From assembly GCF_921293095.1 (NCBI RefSeq), contig NC_060252.1:45508881-45572880 (forward strand): a stretch of DNA of 64,000 nucleotides, read 5' to 3'. The stretch comes from Ischnura elegans (Eukaryota; Arthropoda; Insecta; Odonata; Coenagrionidae). Below are positions 37,901 to 52,900 of this stretch, piece after piece. Every line of letters starts with the position of its first letter. Position 1 is the first letter of the stretch. The notes under the pieces were generated by a model. It ran no database searches. It was not told the DNA's origin and saw only the letters and a program-made list of their open reading frames with translations. The translations under genes and the position numbers were made by a program.

Positions 37901-40900
37901 GCATGCTGTTTTTACCATCGTGTTGAATAACCATCGACTTACGTCCACACTAAAAATACAATTGTCTTTCTTGGATGACCTTGTCACGTTGCATACCGAT
38001 GGCGAGAATTCTCGTCATTTTTTTCCCAAATGTTCCGGACGGATGACGAAGATTCTCGTCATTTAGGCGCGTCAACCAAAACAATTTTAAAGCTTACAAT
38101 ACGTATTCGTTAGTACGTTTTCAGTTGTTGTTAGTTATTCATAATGAATTGATGCATCATCATAACGTTCGATTGGGTAAAGTTATATTTTAAACATTAG
38201 CTTTTTAACAATGTTTAAACCAAAGGCATTATGCCCTAATAGGCACATATTTCCAATCTCGGCGTTCCTAGGGATTTCAAAACCCCGGTACGCAACGTGT
38301 TAAGAGTCAAAATTTTGGTATGGGAGGATTTTTAACGGCTCATTTGGGCATTATTTCACTAGGACAAAGGAAAACATAACGTTGGCAAAATTATAGAAAA
38401 TCTTCCATTAGAGATAGAAATTTCTCAGTTCATAATTCCGGATTAATGATCATCTACCATAATTATAATTAATATCTAATAATCAGCATCGCTTATTATT
38501 AAATCTTATTATTCTTTACTGGCATATCTATGTAATGAGCACACAGTACTCCCGCTCATATGACTAAAATTGGTGCACGTACCGAAATCTTCTCGCAGAA
38601 CAGTTCTCTCACAAGTCTTATAAGTGAGGTATTTTATCTAATTAGACAGGAAAAATACGTTTCATAACCGAGGTCGTCGCCTAAGTCAGGGGTCTCCAAT
38701 TTACTAGGCCACCAGGGCCACATTCCAAGTTCCGAATCGCCCCGCGGGCCGGATAGCAAATTTGCCGATGACTGAAGTTTTCGATTGTAATGTCTACTGA
38801 AGTATACGGTGGCGTATTTTTTATTTACAAGCAATTGAAGGCGACTTTGACGTGTGGTACAGCGCTGCAATGCTCCTAGCAGCGTCTCACAGAGTTATAC
38901 GAGCGAGAATCGCACGCTACTTGAAACGAGAGTGCGGGCCGGATGAAAACCCTCCTCGGGCCAGATCCGGACCGCGGGCCGTAGTTTGGAGACCCCTGGC
39001 CTAAGTGAAAAGATTCATCACCGAGGTTGGAAATACATGGGTTCATATGGGGTTATTCACAGGACCCGAAAAAAAAAATCGGTGTATAAGTGAGGTCATC
39101 CTATAACTGAGAGTGGTAGGTTCTACTGTAGTTTTCTTTCCTTCTACCATGTTTGAATACCATGCAATATCACCATAAATTTAAAAAATTATCAATTTGC
39201 AAAATGATTATCAGGTCAATTAATTAGAATACCAAAATTTTTCATACACCACTCCATTGATTAAGTTAAAAGAGTTTCATGAACCATACGCACATTTGTA
39301 ATCGTAGGAGATGAAATATGATGGTATAATGATTAAGCTGTGAACCTTTTTCAGAATGATATCACTAATTTGCCCTCCAAATATTTAAAGAGTTGATAGC
39401 CATTTACAAAAGCAATTATATTTATACTTTTCAAAAGAAATGAAAGAGGTGTTATTAGACGTTCAAGGCCAAAGTTGGAAGGTAATGCTCAGTGAATAGA
39501 AAATTTATGCACCGAGGCCAAAATCAAGAATACCTAATTTAAAGCTCAATAAATATTTTCTATTCCAAAATGTAGGTCTAAATATAGTACCAAAATAACA
39601 AATTTAGTTATACCCTAGAATATATACATAGAGCACTCAAATTTCACTAATATAGTCCCTAAGATTCTCATTCATTGTATTAAATCTCAGCAAATTGGTA
39701 ATTTTTAAGTACCTAAGTGTGCCACTAAATGTAAAAAATTTGAGAGAAGCCAGAGAGAGCCAGGTTGAGCGTCGAAATAACATGGAATGATCAAACTATG
39801 CCCTCATATATGGTATATTGGAAAACAAGGTATGCCAAAACAAATTACAAACAAAATTTACTGAATGGAGAAAATAAGTTACACACAAACTGACTATTTT
39901 AAACATAAATACAGGCTCACAAATATCACAAGGGGAGACCACGAAACTTGCTCCACCTTTTTCAATGCCGTATTTTTTATGGCCTTCGGAATGGTGAACA
40001 CATCCCTGAACTAGTAGTGGTTCCGTTGAATGGGCCTTAGTTTGGCTGTAATTAATTAATTTTCATGCGGTACTTTTCACAAGCCAAATAGTTCCATAAT
40101 ATCGCACGCTTCTACAGGCGGGTCGGGTGGGGTAGTGGTTATCGTGAACGGCTAACACCCGGGGGACCAGGGTTCGAGGCTTCGAGATGGTTGTATATTT
40201 GTTGTCTTCATTTTGATCATACGCCGTCAACTTTTTCATTAATTTTAATTGCGACAAGCATAGACATGAGACTATTTTTTTATCATCATAACGGCGTTTA
40301 TGGAATTTAAGCAGTGCCATTTCAAACACGGAGATACGACGACTACACTAGCAAGGGTTGGTGTGCGCCAAAATGTTAATTTTTCATTGCTTATATTAAT
40401 CAACTTCCACATTAAAAATGAAAACCACTCTTGCAAGAGCACAGGCCATTAAAGGCTGGCGGCGATCAGCAACATGCGTACAGACATAATTAATAAGAAC
40501 ACAAAACCATTATAAAATGCCATATTTCTCGAACACTTGTAATTCACTTTACTCCAAAGGGAGATTACTTACACAGTACCTATGTGCTAAAAGAACCCTT
40601 CCGAAATATAATTTCCATTAACAAATTGGATGAAATAAAAGTTGATGACCATGGACCGGGCGTGGGTGCGTATAAAATACGTTAATCTTCGAAAACCAAG
40701 GATTTCAACATCGTACGTACATTCTGGGGTAGAATGGTTTCGTGTATTCCTACAATGTACTTTGACTGTCTATGTTGAGAGTTTTCAAAGTTCGAGGTAT
40801 TGAAGCTAATTTTTTTAGATCAGCAAGAGGAACCCGTCACACGTGGCGTATAAATTACGCCGCGCGACCGGCCGTGTACCACCTGTGTACCTTTGTATCT

Positions 40901-43900
40901 GTATTACCTATAAATGTACAAGATTTTACTAATTTCTACAAATAAAGATTAATTTTTTAAAAAATCGAGTGTTATCATATATGCACATAACATGGGCAAA
41001 GTACGCCATTCGCCCGGTTGTGTACAAATAACAGTCGCGCCCGCTAGAGGGTTAAAAGCAACAATTACACCAAATGTGTCTTGTGCTCGCCGCTTCCCAA
41101 AATCTTCCGTAGCCCATCCAATATAATAACAAGGCGCCCACCAACAAATGTCATTTCTTCGAAAAAAGCCACTGTTTTAGCCCCCCGTTAATCTTTCGGT
41201 ATGTTTTTGAGGAGAGTAGAAAGTGGAGCCTTCACTTATCCGCGTTGAAAATGACACTGCTTAATTACCTAAACGACATTATGACGATAAAAAAATAGTC
41301 TCATGTCTATGCTTGTCGCAATTAAAATTAATGAAAAAGTTGACGGCATATGATCAAAATGAAGACAACAAATATACAGCCATCTCGAAGCCTCGAACCC
41401 TGGTCCCCCGGGTGTTAGCCGTTCACGCTAACCACTACCCCACCTGACCCGCCTGTAGAAGCGTGCGATATCATGGAACTATTTGGCTTGTGAAAAGTAC
41501 CGCATGAAAATTAATTAATTACAGCCAAACTAAGGCCCATTCAACGGAACCACTACTAGTTCAGGGATGTGTTCACCATTCCGAAGGCCATAAAAAATAC
41601 GGCATTGAAAAAGGTGGAGCAAGTTTCGTGGTCTCCCCTTGTCAGTACAATTACCTGTTCTCCACTCTGACCAGGGTGGTCCTTCATACAAGGCTCCAAT
41701 CCAAACCTTTCATCTTTGTTCTTCAAACGTGTGTCCACACACAAGTCAGAGGCTGCAACATTTCTTATCTGTAAAAATTAAGGTATAATAGGTTAAAAAA
41801 AAACTAAGCAAATCACCTTTACTATAAACATGAGGATGCACTCGTAGCTACTAAACTGCTATATCTCTTATAGCATTGGATACATTTTTCAAAGCATGGA
41901 TATGTAATAGGCATGAACTTCTCTCGGTCTCACCACCAGATATTAAAATTAAGGCAGCCATGTTTCCAGGTCCGAATTGTCATCCATTCTCAAGGCTACT
42001 GCCACTAGTATGAAGTGATAGCTGAAAATCAGCATTAGGTGTGGCAGGATTGGTCAATCCCAAAATAATGTAGTGGATGTCCATTGACCAGTGGAAACTT
42101 AGTTCTGACAATTGAAATTCTTTTTACAAAGGGTATTTTACCAACAGCTGCAGATTGAGTAACCAGTATCTCGGTTGAAATCCTTCCTCTCCAACCATAT
42201 TTCAATCACCTCTTTTACTAAGAAATCCCAACATTGATTAGAACACCATAACACTCTGGTATCATCCCAATTGATTTTATGACCTTAACTTAGGCTATGC
42301 ACAACTATTACTGATTTTATATTTCAAACGCAAGGTAGGCCAACAATCTCTCATCACATGACTTTGCAATAACTAGCATAACAGCTTTCACAGCAACTTT
42401 CCATACTATATTTCCCCAATTTCCAGTGTGAGTTTTTAAAATTTCCCCTCACTCAACATCAGTGGCAAATGGATTGTAAGAAAAAAAATTAGCAAGGCAT
42501 ACTGTGAAATAAATCCAAGCAGTACTAGTAGAAGCAAAAATAGCACAAAATCAGCGAGACCCCTTTCTGCCCAGCTAGGACGGCAACAAAATATCCACCT
42601 TGCCTCTCAAAAGCAGCAACACTCCATACGGACAACAATGAGTTTCATCTTTTCACAAAGTCTATCGAGTTACCTCAGACCATGACCTAATTTCCCTCAT
42701 AATTCTATGACTTCTCTGACCAGAATGAACCCTGAAGAATACAAGAGTTGGAACCAAGTCTCTGAAAAACAAATTTGCTCCCTGACCTACACTCTAAGTA
42801 GGTACAGTGAAACCTCGATATAACGACACCCCACGGTGCACTAATAAACACTCGCTATAGCGAATTGTCGCTTTACCGGAGGTGGAGCAAATAATAGCCA
42901 ATATGCCTGTTGCGAACAGATATACAGGAACAGGAGTGGTGCGGCGACAGATAAACATTATCCGATAAACGTAAGCATAAATCCAGACGAAAGGCGATGT
43001 TTTTTTGCATCACTAAATTTCCTTACTCAAATAACGACTAACTATTCAAACAATTTATAAGCGCCGCACTGAATAAAAATCATGCAAAGCATTGTTTAGT
43101 CATCATTATATTTATTGAACGACAGTTTACCACATAAATTTGAGACTGAGCACTCCATTAACTTCATTTCTAACAGATCGCTAGCAATTACAGAGGTTAA
43201 GGAGTCTTCATGAAAGTCTTCCGGCGGTGAAACCCTCGCTATGGCGAGAGCCAACACCGAAAGGGTCTCGTAAAAACGAATTTTTTAACACGCTTATTAT
43301 AGGGTCAATTGACGGTGCATCGGCTATCTCTCGTAATAGCGGGGGTGTCGCTATAGCCCGTACTCGCTTTAACGAGGTTCCACTGTACTTTGTGAATCTG
43401 CTGGCTGAGTTGCCGAATCACTGTTGCTTTCCTTTTGCTTGGTTGTCATGTTGAACTTCCTTCAATCCTTTGCTCACATATCCCTCTTCACAAAATACTG
43501 TTTCCCTAACAACCCATTATTTTTCCCCTAACACTTTCACATCCATTTATTTTCTTTGTCCTACCATTTCTTTCCTCCTTTCAATGCCAAGGCAGACAGC
43601 AAGAGCTATTCATATCTACTATTTCAATAAAACTTATATGAAATTCCATGGGTGGCAATCCAGCAATGCCAATTTATGGTTCCACAAGCCTGGTGGCTCC
43701 CATGAAACTATGAGCAAAAGTTACTATACTAAAAACCAAGCATAAAGAGAGCATATTAAAAAAATATGCAACTTGGCATCTCCAGGAATGCTGAATAGGA
43801 ACTAAATTATGTCAATTGGCATTATTCTGATGTGAGCTGAACATAATACCGTACAAACGCATGTAAGAGAAATAAACTATTTTAATTTCTACCGGTGAAT

Positions 43901-46900
43901 ACTATGACTTGTCTCCCATCTTCAAGGCCATGTTACTCTTTGAAAGTCCAATTTCACACTCAATTTCAAAATGTGAAATTGGAATTTCAAAGAGTAACAC
44001 GGCCTTGAAGATGAGAGACAAGTTGTCTCCCAAAACATCGGCTTATACGACAGAATTAACCTGGCTGAGAACCCGAGAAGAATTCAGCATGTAAGAGACG
44101 TTTGTACAGTAGAATACGGTACGAAGAGTGTTTTTTCCCAGAAATTGCGGTTGAATATAGGGGTGCATCTCTAAAGCCCACTATTCATGGTGAATGATCA
44201 TGAAAATTAAATCATTCGCTGCGTAAAACAGAAAAATTCACAAATGAACTGTCATGCGCTACGATCATTCAGTAAAAATTAGAACACGTTCTATTTTGAT
44301 CACATGATCCTGTGAATGATCATGTTGTCATTCAGCATGATCATTCGTATCATCATTCACCGCACACAGCAGCGTTTAAACAAATTTCTCATTAGATCTC
44401 TTAGATCGTGCGGGGTTTTTCACTATGGCACGCTAAGCTTACTGCTATGAGTGGGCATCCCGCGGCATTTACACCCCAAATAGTAATCTCATATCAAACT
44501 TAGAGAAACGCGTAGTTTTTAAGGACAACACCAGGTTAATTGTCAACATCTGTCTTCCTGAGTAATTTCCATTGTGCTAAGGTCCTGATTTTTCAAAAAA
44601 TCATCACAATTGAAAATCTGTATACATAGACAGAAGAAATAGGAAATGCTTGAAAGTGAAGAGCGCTGAAGGAGAGATAGAGGGGAAAGAGTGCGCTCCT
44701 TCCGTCTTTCAAGCAACGAGGCTACGAGCGAAGGAGCAAGGGAAGAACAAGTCCGATCTTGCATGTGACGTCATTGCCTTCAAAGCAAAGGGGCAAAGGT
44801 GCAGAAATGTGATGTACACAGTTTGCGTTACCTGAAGTTTCCAGTCCATCTCCTCTTGTTTGACCGCACTCATGCTATGCTTGTTTCTTCCAAAATTGTG
44901 CTGTCTAGACTATGTTGAACATTTATAGCCTTGATGTAACTAGAAAGCTTTGTCTCAATCAATTAGAGCTTAAAAAACTTTAATGCTATCAGATATGCAT
45001 CGCGTTAGGTCTCATTCTTTTTTGGACCTCGTGCGGGTCATACTGCGGGTCATATTGCTGAAAGCTATGGAGATATCTTCGGGCTCAGTTGGTGACTCAC
45101 CTAGCATTTGGCCTCCAGAAATTGGGAGAATTGAAGCTGGTAGACCGAAAAGGTCAGTCAGTGAGATGGGGCAAGGATAAAGCACGTTTCTATTGTTCCA
45201 ATGTAATTTGATATTTTCCTTCAAAGATAATGATTTATGATCTGTGTGGTCTCGGAAAGGAAGGAAAAAAACATCAGAGGCATGGGCTAATGGAGGGCCT
45301 AGGGTGGTTTTGTGAAATCTACGATATGGTTACTTTTGACATGCTTATTATCCTATGGTGCTGAGATTCCCCTGATTGTTGCTCAATCTCTTGGGAAGAT
45401 TCACGCTATGCACCTGTAAATATTTTACCTTCAAATTTTCCACGGCTGAAATTCTGTCACAATACCCCTATCAGAGCTTTTAAACAAAATTGCTCGTGAG
45501 CAGGACAAGCATCGCAATGCAATGGCATATGTGAAGAGAGGATCGGAACTCTTTCTACTCCCTCTTATGGGACATAGCATTCACGAAAGCATTGATTTAA
45601 AATTTCGGATTCAGATGCAATTTCTTCAACAAATTTGGATCCAAAGTATAAGGTGAAGGGCATTATCCGTGGATATTTGGATTCGAGGTATTCGATCCGG
45701 CCTTAAGGTTAAGACTACAAGTGAATACCTACTTATCTCAGAGCACCATACATATTGTGTCAATTTCGCTGAAAAATGCTGCGTAAACTTTCAGCATTGA
45801 CAGTGGAAATTTTGATAACTGTTAAAAGTCCAGGCATACATCTGCAACATCGCGCAATAGGATTTTTTTAAAATGCCGCAAACATTTTTTCTTTAGCTCC
45901 AATGCTTAAAAAATAAGTGCCTCTTTTACAAGCATTAATACAGTAAATAAGGTTAGAATGAAATTCATTAAATTGCCTCATACATTTATCATGAGCTAAC
46001 AAATGTACAGCAACCAGTTCCCACTGAACAATATAAGAGGAAGAAACCAAAACATACAAACAAACCTGTAGCTGAATGGCAGGCCAATATAGTACTCAGA
46101 GCTGCATAAAAATATTGCAGAGTGTTAATTCATGTACTTCGAAGAATTGATACCATCAAAGCAGATACAAAGCAAAGATACCCTAATTCTCAACTTGAAT
46201 AATCCGACCATCCCTTTAAAGCTAAAAATATTTATTACGACACATATCTACACATAACTCTAAGCATGAGTATAAAATACATTGGCATACCTCTCCCTTG
46301 GCAAAATCTGGTGGTTCCACAGGTGGATACTTTTTGGTCAAGTCAAACGCAATCTCTTCCATGAACCACTTAAAAGGCTTGCACTTCAAATTTTCTCTCA
46401 ATGCCTTCTGTGCCATTAAATCACCTGGATCAATCTTCCGATAATGAGGTCTTCTATCATACAGGTATTCTTTATATTCATCCATCCAAACTTCAGCTAC
46501 TCTACGATAATTCTGAAAGAAAATGAAAGTTGAAGATAGAATACAAAAATTGTAAATCTATTACTAACTACAGTAAGCCCTAAATTTGACAGACTAGAAG
46601 GACAGATAATTTTCATAGATTTAAAGAATGAACATTGCAGATTGAAAAATTAAAAGATGAACCAGAATTTTGAATCAGGCATTACTAGATAAGTTATTTA
46701 CTATTTTTCATTGTCATAAGAAGGTATTGGTGGATTACCTATACTACGACAAAGTTATTATCTCCAGGGACATAAAAGATTTGAGGTCCAATGGAGATGG
46801 CATTGATTAGCTCACTCTCGTAATGTGAATACACATCCCACTACAATCTGTAGTATCTTTTTGTGGCTATTATGATCGTAATCATCATTCTCTGAAATCA

Positions 46901-49900
46901 ATGCAATTTTTGTTTGCCAAAATTCAATCCAGTGGCATTATTTCACAAATTATTACACTTCATGAAATAAGGAAGCTAATAAAAGCATGAGAAACCATGG
47001 AATTAAATCCTATTTCGTCATTTAAATACCATCCTTTACTAGGAAGAAACTTATTTCAAACATGTCAGGTTTATCTGTCTTCTGTAAAAGGGTAATGTGA
47101 AGGAGACTGTCCACACAAAACTATGTTATAAGGCATAAAGCTGGTTAGTAAATCACTTACAGAGAACTTAATGACCTAATTAAATTGTTAGTACCCCAAG
47201 AACATGAAAAATAGCCTAAAAAAGAAAATTTTATTTATAATTTGATTATGATAATACATAAGGTATAATGATCAATTGACCTACCTTTCCAACAAAATCA
47301 CCACGCCCTGGATTTGGAAAAGGGGCAAACTTGCGATAAATATGCCCAACGCGAGAGCAGGGTGCATCCACCATTTTGCCCCCACATTGCCAAATCTAGA
47401 ACATGCAAAGAGGACGCGTATTAAGGATCACCAGAAGGAAATAAAGCTACTTTTAAATTATTAACAACTGAGTGAAAGAGTCAAATTGATAATATGCACT
47501 TCAAAAACCTCAATTACAGTCTTAAAAAAATATAAAAGCCGGCATAAAAATCTCAGGGGTTCTTTCACAGGCAGTTGGTCATCAAAGCAACTCATTTGTT
47601 AAATGTACAACCTGCATTTAAAAATTCAATCACAGCCAATAGATACTTTGTTGTGTTGTAAATCTGTAAGATGTCGTACCCAAGGACAACTTCTAAGTGT
47701 TGGCAGTGCTGTTTTTGATTTTATAATCACATATGTTCTCGTGTGGTCTGGTGTGGCCGTTCAGTCTGTAACCCGGCTTGCTACGTAGCAGATGTTCTTG
47801 TGTTTTATTCCAATTTTCTTATATGAGGCAATAAAAGGGGCCTTATGTACATTGAAAGCCGAGTAAATTATTTAAGGCTGAAATCCCAACATACTTCCTT
47901 CAACTGAAACATGTAATTGGCTAGAGAAATACAGGGGAACCTCAGTTGTATGATCTTGAGTGGTACAATGAAAGTGATTTTGTCTAGCTTTGATACATGT
48001 ATTTCTATTGGAAGTCACTCTCGATACCATGACCTTCAGTTGTAAAACTTTCCCAGATTCACAATGTAAAAAGCCTAGACACTAATTAATTTACTTGCAT
48101 TTCTGTATCTTTAATTCTAAAATCTAATCATCTTAAAAAGAATTATATAGTTTGCCATTTGAATTAATCTTGATATTATGGTAAATAGGCTTCCTAAATC
48201 AAGACTTCCCACATTAAAACTATTGTACTATTTCCTTTGGATCTGAAGCATCGTACAACTGAAATTTTACTTTACAGAAATAATACGACCTATGACTTAA
48301 AGAAACAGATCAAGAAAAAGGAGAGCAAAACAAGGCAGAGAAATAGGAATGGGACCACAAATATGAAATGGGGAGATATGAGCTCAAATCCAGGTTGATT
48401 CATAAGATTTTTGTAGCATATTCTATAAGTAGGCAAACATATCCTGGCACCTGTGGATTGTGCAGAATCAATTTTATATAATGAACCACATTAGACAGAG
48501 TGGACAAGGTAAATTGAATTTGAGTCATGAAGAAAAATGGGTGTAGATTGTATAAGTATGCAACTCATTCATAAATGTATTAGTCAGACGCTCATTGGTC
48601 AAGACATGGTGGGCAAGGTAAGGAAACTCCGAGTGGAGATTTGGAAGAGAGAGAGGGACTAGATGGAGTGAGTACGAAGCAAGGAAGGGATGCCAAAAAC
48701 TGTGTTAGAGGGAAGTACATTAGGTAAACAGGGGAGGAAGAGAATAGCTTTTTGGATAGAATGAAATGGAATGGGGCCTATGGTGAATTGAAGAGGGAAG
48801 CTCAATTTGGCAGATGGCAAGTCTAGGGTTAGTCACAAAATGCTCCAAGAAAACCTATCTTCACCAGTGGAGTACCTTGAAAAATAATTTAACGCCAAAG
48901 TTTAAATGAAGACGTAAAGCCATTCTACTTGGCAATAAATAAAAAATTTATGGTATTCACAACTTTTCACTAAATGCTCTGTACCTTATGCATAAAATAA
49001 TGAAGTGGCATTTACACATGTCAAAGGCAAAGCTAAGTGACATTATTGCAAGTCAATGGCAGTTATACTATGCACAAAGGTGCAGATGAACATGCATATG
49101 TGTACAGGAGTAAAAGAGCACACAGGCCAAAAAGATCAAAATCGTCAAGCTTTCCATATTTTGCACATTGCCACTCTGATTTTTGAGATTATGATATTGA
49201 TAACATAACGTATATACCTTAAATGACAATTCATACTGCTCTCCACCCCATATGTCTAGCCCTTCATCATAGCCTCCAAGCTCCCAGAAGAAATTAGCAC
49301 TAATGGCAAATAATCCTCCAGCCATGACAGGACTCCTGAGACAAAGAATGACAATCAAATGAATAAAAAAATAACATTTCAACAAATATCAAGAGCTATC
49401 AAAATTATTGCGGAGGCTTCCGCAGTGAGTTAGTTGGTGATTATTTTTCAGGTACATTCCGCGTTGATATTTAAAAATAAAAATATGAGTCAACGCGGAA
49501 TGAACCCGAAAAACTAACACCAAATATCAAGAGTATTGAATAAGGAAAAATATTTTAATAAAATGGCATGCCTAAATTTTACCATGTTGCATTTGTTCAT
49601 GGATGAATTTATATATAAAAATGAACTTGCCTGAAAGGTTCAGTGGGGTGCTTCAGGTCTTCAGGGAGTAAAGGCAGGCGTTTGTAGAAAAACTCCCAGT
49701 CAAAAGCACCACGGGCACCTTCATCCTGGGCTCGATACATGAAGGTCTCATAGTCAATCACATCAATAAACGGGCAAACACAGGTGCGAGGATCCTGAGC
49801 AATTGGTTCTGTGGTCAAAGAAAAATGAGTCCTTAGAAACAGTAATTCAAGAGATATTATAACAGTGTTTAGTTTGCTACACATTCAAAATCCTCACAGT

Positions 49901-52900
49901 GCTTCCAGAGCTCGAGAATGAACATGAACAAAATAGAGATTTAAGTAACAGCTAAAAAGAACTTGCCAGAACAATTATGAAGCAAAACTGAAGAAAATTT
50001 TCACGATCAAATTTAATATGCACTATATTACATGGTAGTATACACTAATTTACATCATTCTTATGTTACAATAAGGCTTTTGTGTTTATCGATAAATATC
50101 TTATCATACAAAGAGGGTAGCCAAATGATTATCTTCTTGTAAACTAGGTACCTAACAGTGTGTGGGTTCTACAGACATACAAAATCGCCACTCTGCAACT
50201 TTACTTTGGAAATCTTAAGGTTAAAAATGACCTTAATGAAGTCCATATTAATGAGCTAAAATTTGGCTATTTCAACACTTAAAAGAGTGTGAGAAAATTT
50301 TTATATGTTTTGCATGCTGACTGCAGCATTTACCTAAAATTTTAATTGCTACCTGGATACCCTGCACTTGGGCACTTTCCCTCACCATAGGATCACTAAG
50401 GGGCTTAACTCTACCAGACATGTCCTCGTGGCAGGGGGTGCCTCCTGCACAGGGGGTCGCTTCTGCACAGGCTGCCAGCTAAAATAGTGAACTCCAGCAG
50501 CCCAAGGGTTAAAATAACTGAAACCCATGCCCCAAGGGCCCTACATATTAAGGAGCCAAATCAAAAATAAAGTATTTTCAAATGTGTAGTGCATTTTAGC
50601 TTAGGCTTTTCATCGGACCTGACAGCTTTGCTTCATACACTCAAAACATAATATTATCCAGGTTTGTAAAATCAATAGCTTGTGTAGAGACACCATAGAA
50701 AATTTCAAAGTCTATTCAATATTTATCTGAGATTTCCTTGATATTTCCAGTGAAAATAAAATTTCCTGAGGTTTCCAATCATCCTAGACTGCTGGACATA
50801 TTTTATGAGCAAAACTTCTAAGTAATAAATGATAGAATTAAAAAATACACTCACCCAAGAGAGGAGGTAACCAATTTACATTAGCTTCAGTGTGAGAGTC
50901 TAGGAATACCAGAACTTCCCCAACTGCTTTTTTAGCTCCAGCAAGTCTTGCTCTAATGAGCCCCATTCTCTCAGGAAGGTGTATAACCCTTGCTTTAGGC
51001 ACATGGGTGGCTAAATAATCATCTAGAGGTTTCTTGGTATGATCTGTAATGAGATAGTTATATTAACAAATTATGCAGGAAGGAGGAATAAATACAAGAC
51101 AGTAAAACTTCAGCTAAAAAAAAAGATGCCAAGCTAAAATCCAACTCTAAAAATCCAATATATTAATGGTCTCTGTAATTCAAATAATGTATCCATTGAG
51201 AAGGAAAGTAGAGGTTAAAGACAAAATAAAGATAATGTTTTAGGCCACTAACATCGAATTTGCACAAATTTAAGACAAAATTCAATAAAATTGTGAATCT
51301 TAAACTCTAACAAGGGGAAAGAGTTATTTTTACTGATGCAATTACAAAAACTTACTTTAAATAATAATAGTAATATAGAATAACTTATGAAAAATTTAGT
51401 AATTCAGTGCAGTGGCATAACTCCAAGACATTAAAAATTAATACTCTTTGAAACAAGGCAGAACTACTAATTTTATATTCAAGTAAAGCATGATTTAAAA
51501 CACAACTCGAACCATTAAATTTGTAACATAAAAATCTAGTGTTTCACAAAATAGTTTAGTTCGCGGAAAGGGTTCTTGGATTTTCCAAAGAGACCAAAGT
51601 TGATTTGTTCTGAAATTTCAAGGGCCATCATCTTCCATGAGATGGCTAATCACCTAGATTCGTGGCGGCAGACTACGCCCTCAAAACATTGGAACAAATC
51701 TATCCTTTGACCCAAAGCAAAACACAAGCACTCTTTCCACTATCAATTTGCCAGGAAAGCCTGAGATCATTCAACACAATCACAGGCTTCAGGAGGGTGT
51801 TTCAGAGTCACCCATTCTGAGTGGAGACTTGACACGGATTCTGCATCACTTAGGCCGTTTTCCAATTCGCAATTATTCACCCTTCGTGCACTTTTCGATC
51901 GTCAACTTACGGATGTGACGACAGCAAGGGTGGATCCAATTGGCGAGGGCGCAAGGGAACGAAGGGTAAGTGAGCAAGGGAACGCGGATGCTCCCTCGTT
52001 AGCGTGCCCTCGTAGGAAGTGGACGTGAAAATGGCGGCGATGGAAAATGCAGAAATCTTGAACTGGAGTTTTAAGTAATTTTGTGCTTATTCTGCTAGCT
52101 CTTTTACATAATATTATATCGGCATTGTTAATTTTTGCTCTTCACATGCAAAAATATAAGTATTAAGGTGAAATTGATTCTTAAATCAACCACCAGATGC
52201 CTGAACACTACCCTGCGCGTCACATTTTGTTACTGTCAATAGTTCGCATTATTTCCGTTCACACTTTATGGTGCCAGCGGAGCATTAGTAACGGAGCAGG
52301 GTGCAAGGGAGAAAGAGAACAAGGGAATGAGTGCATACTACGTGGATTGGAAAATGGCCTTAATATCAGCAGGACAATCTGTGCGTTTCAGACCGCTTCC
52401 TATTGACTAAAGTAAGGCTTTCCAATAGGATAAAAGTCGATCGGGCTAGAGGTCTCCGAAAGTCATTCCGGTTGCGTAGGCTGATCTGTTATGATGTTAT
52501 GTTTCATCAATTATTTGGCTCTAATAAAATAATGCCACTTTATTTCATGAGCATGGGCGACCCAGCAAGCTGCAGGAGGGGACAGCTGCCCCCCCCCCCC
52601 CCTCTCTCTAGGAGAAAAAATCGCAAATGTCTTTAATGAAAATAATATTTTTTCAAGCAAATAATTTTAAAAACTAATAAAAAGCTGTTATAGTTTCCTT
52701 AAAATGTTGGTTTCATTCACCTTTTTCATGCAATGAACTTACCTATAACTTGAACTATCATGGTTTGCCTCCCCCCCCCCCCCCAGTTTTGATCCTGGGT
52801 ACGCCCTTGTTCATGAGCGCCGATATATGTGGATGTTCTGCTAGAGTAATATAGGTGGAAGTGAATTTAATTATTGTGTAAATTAGGCAATATATGGGCA

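Noticed and set aside
47276..47464. Plus-strand 62-codon ORF
   Set aside because: It is the antisense shadow of GALNT exon 8.
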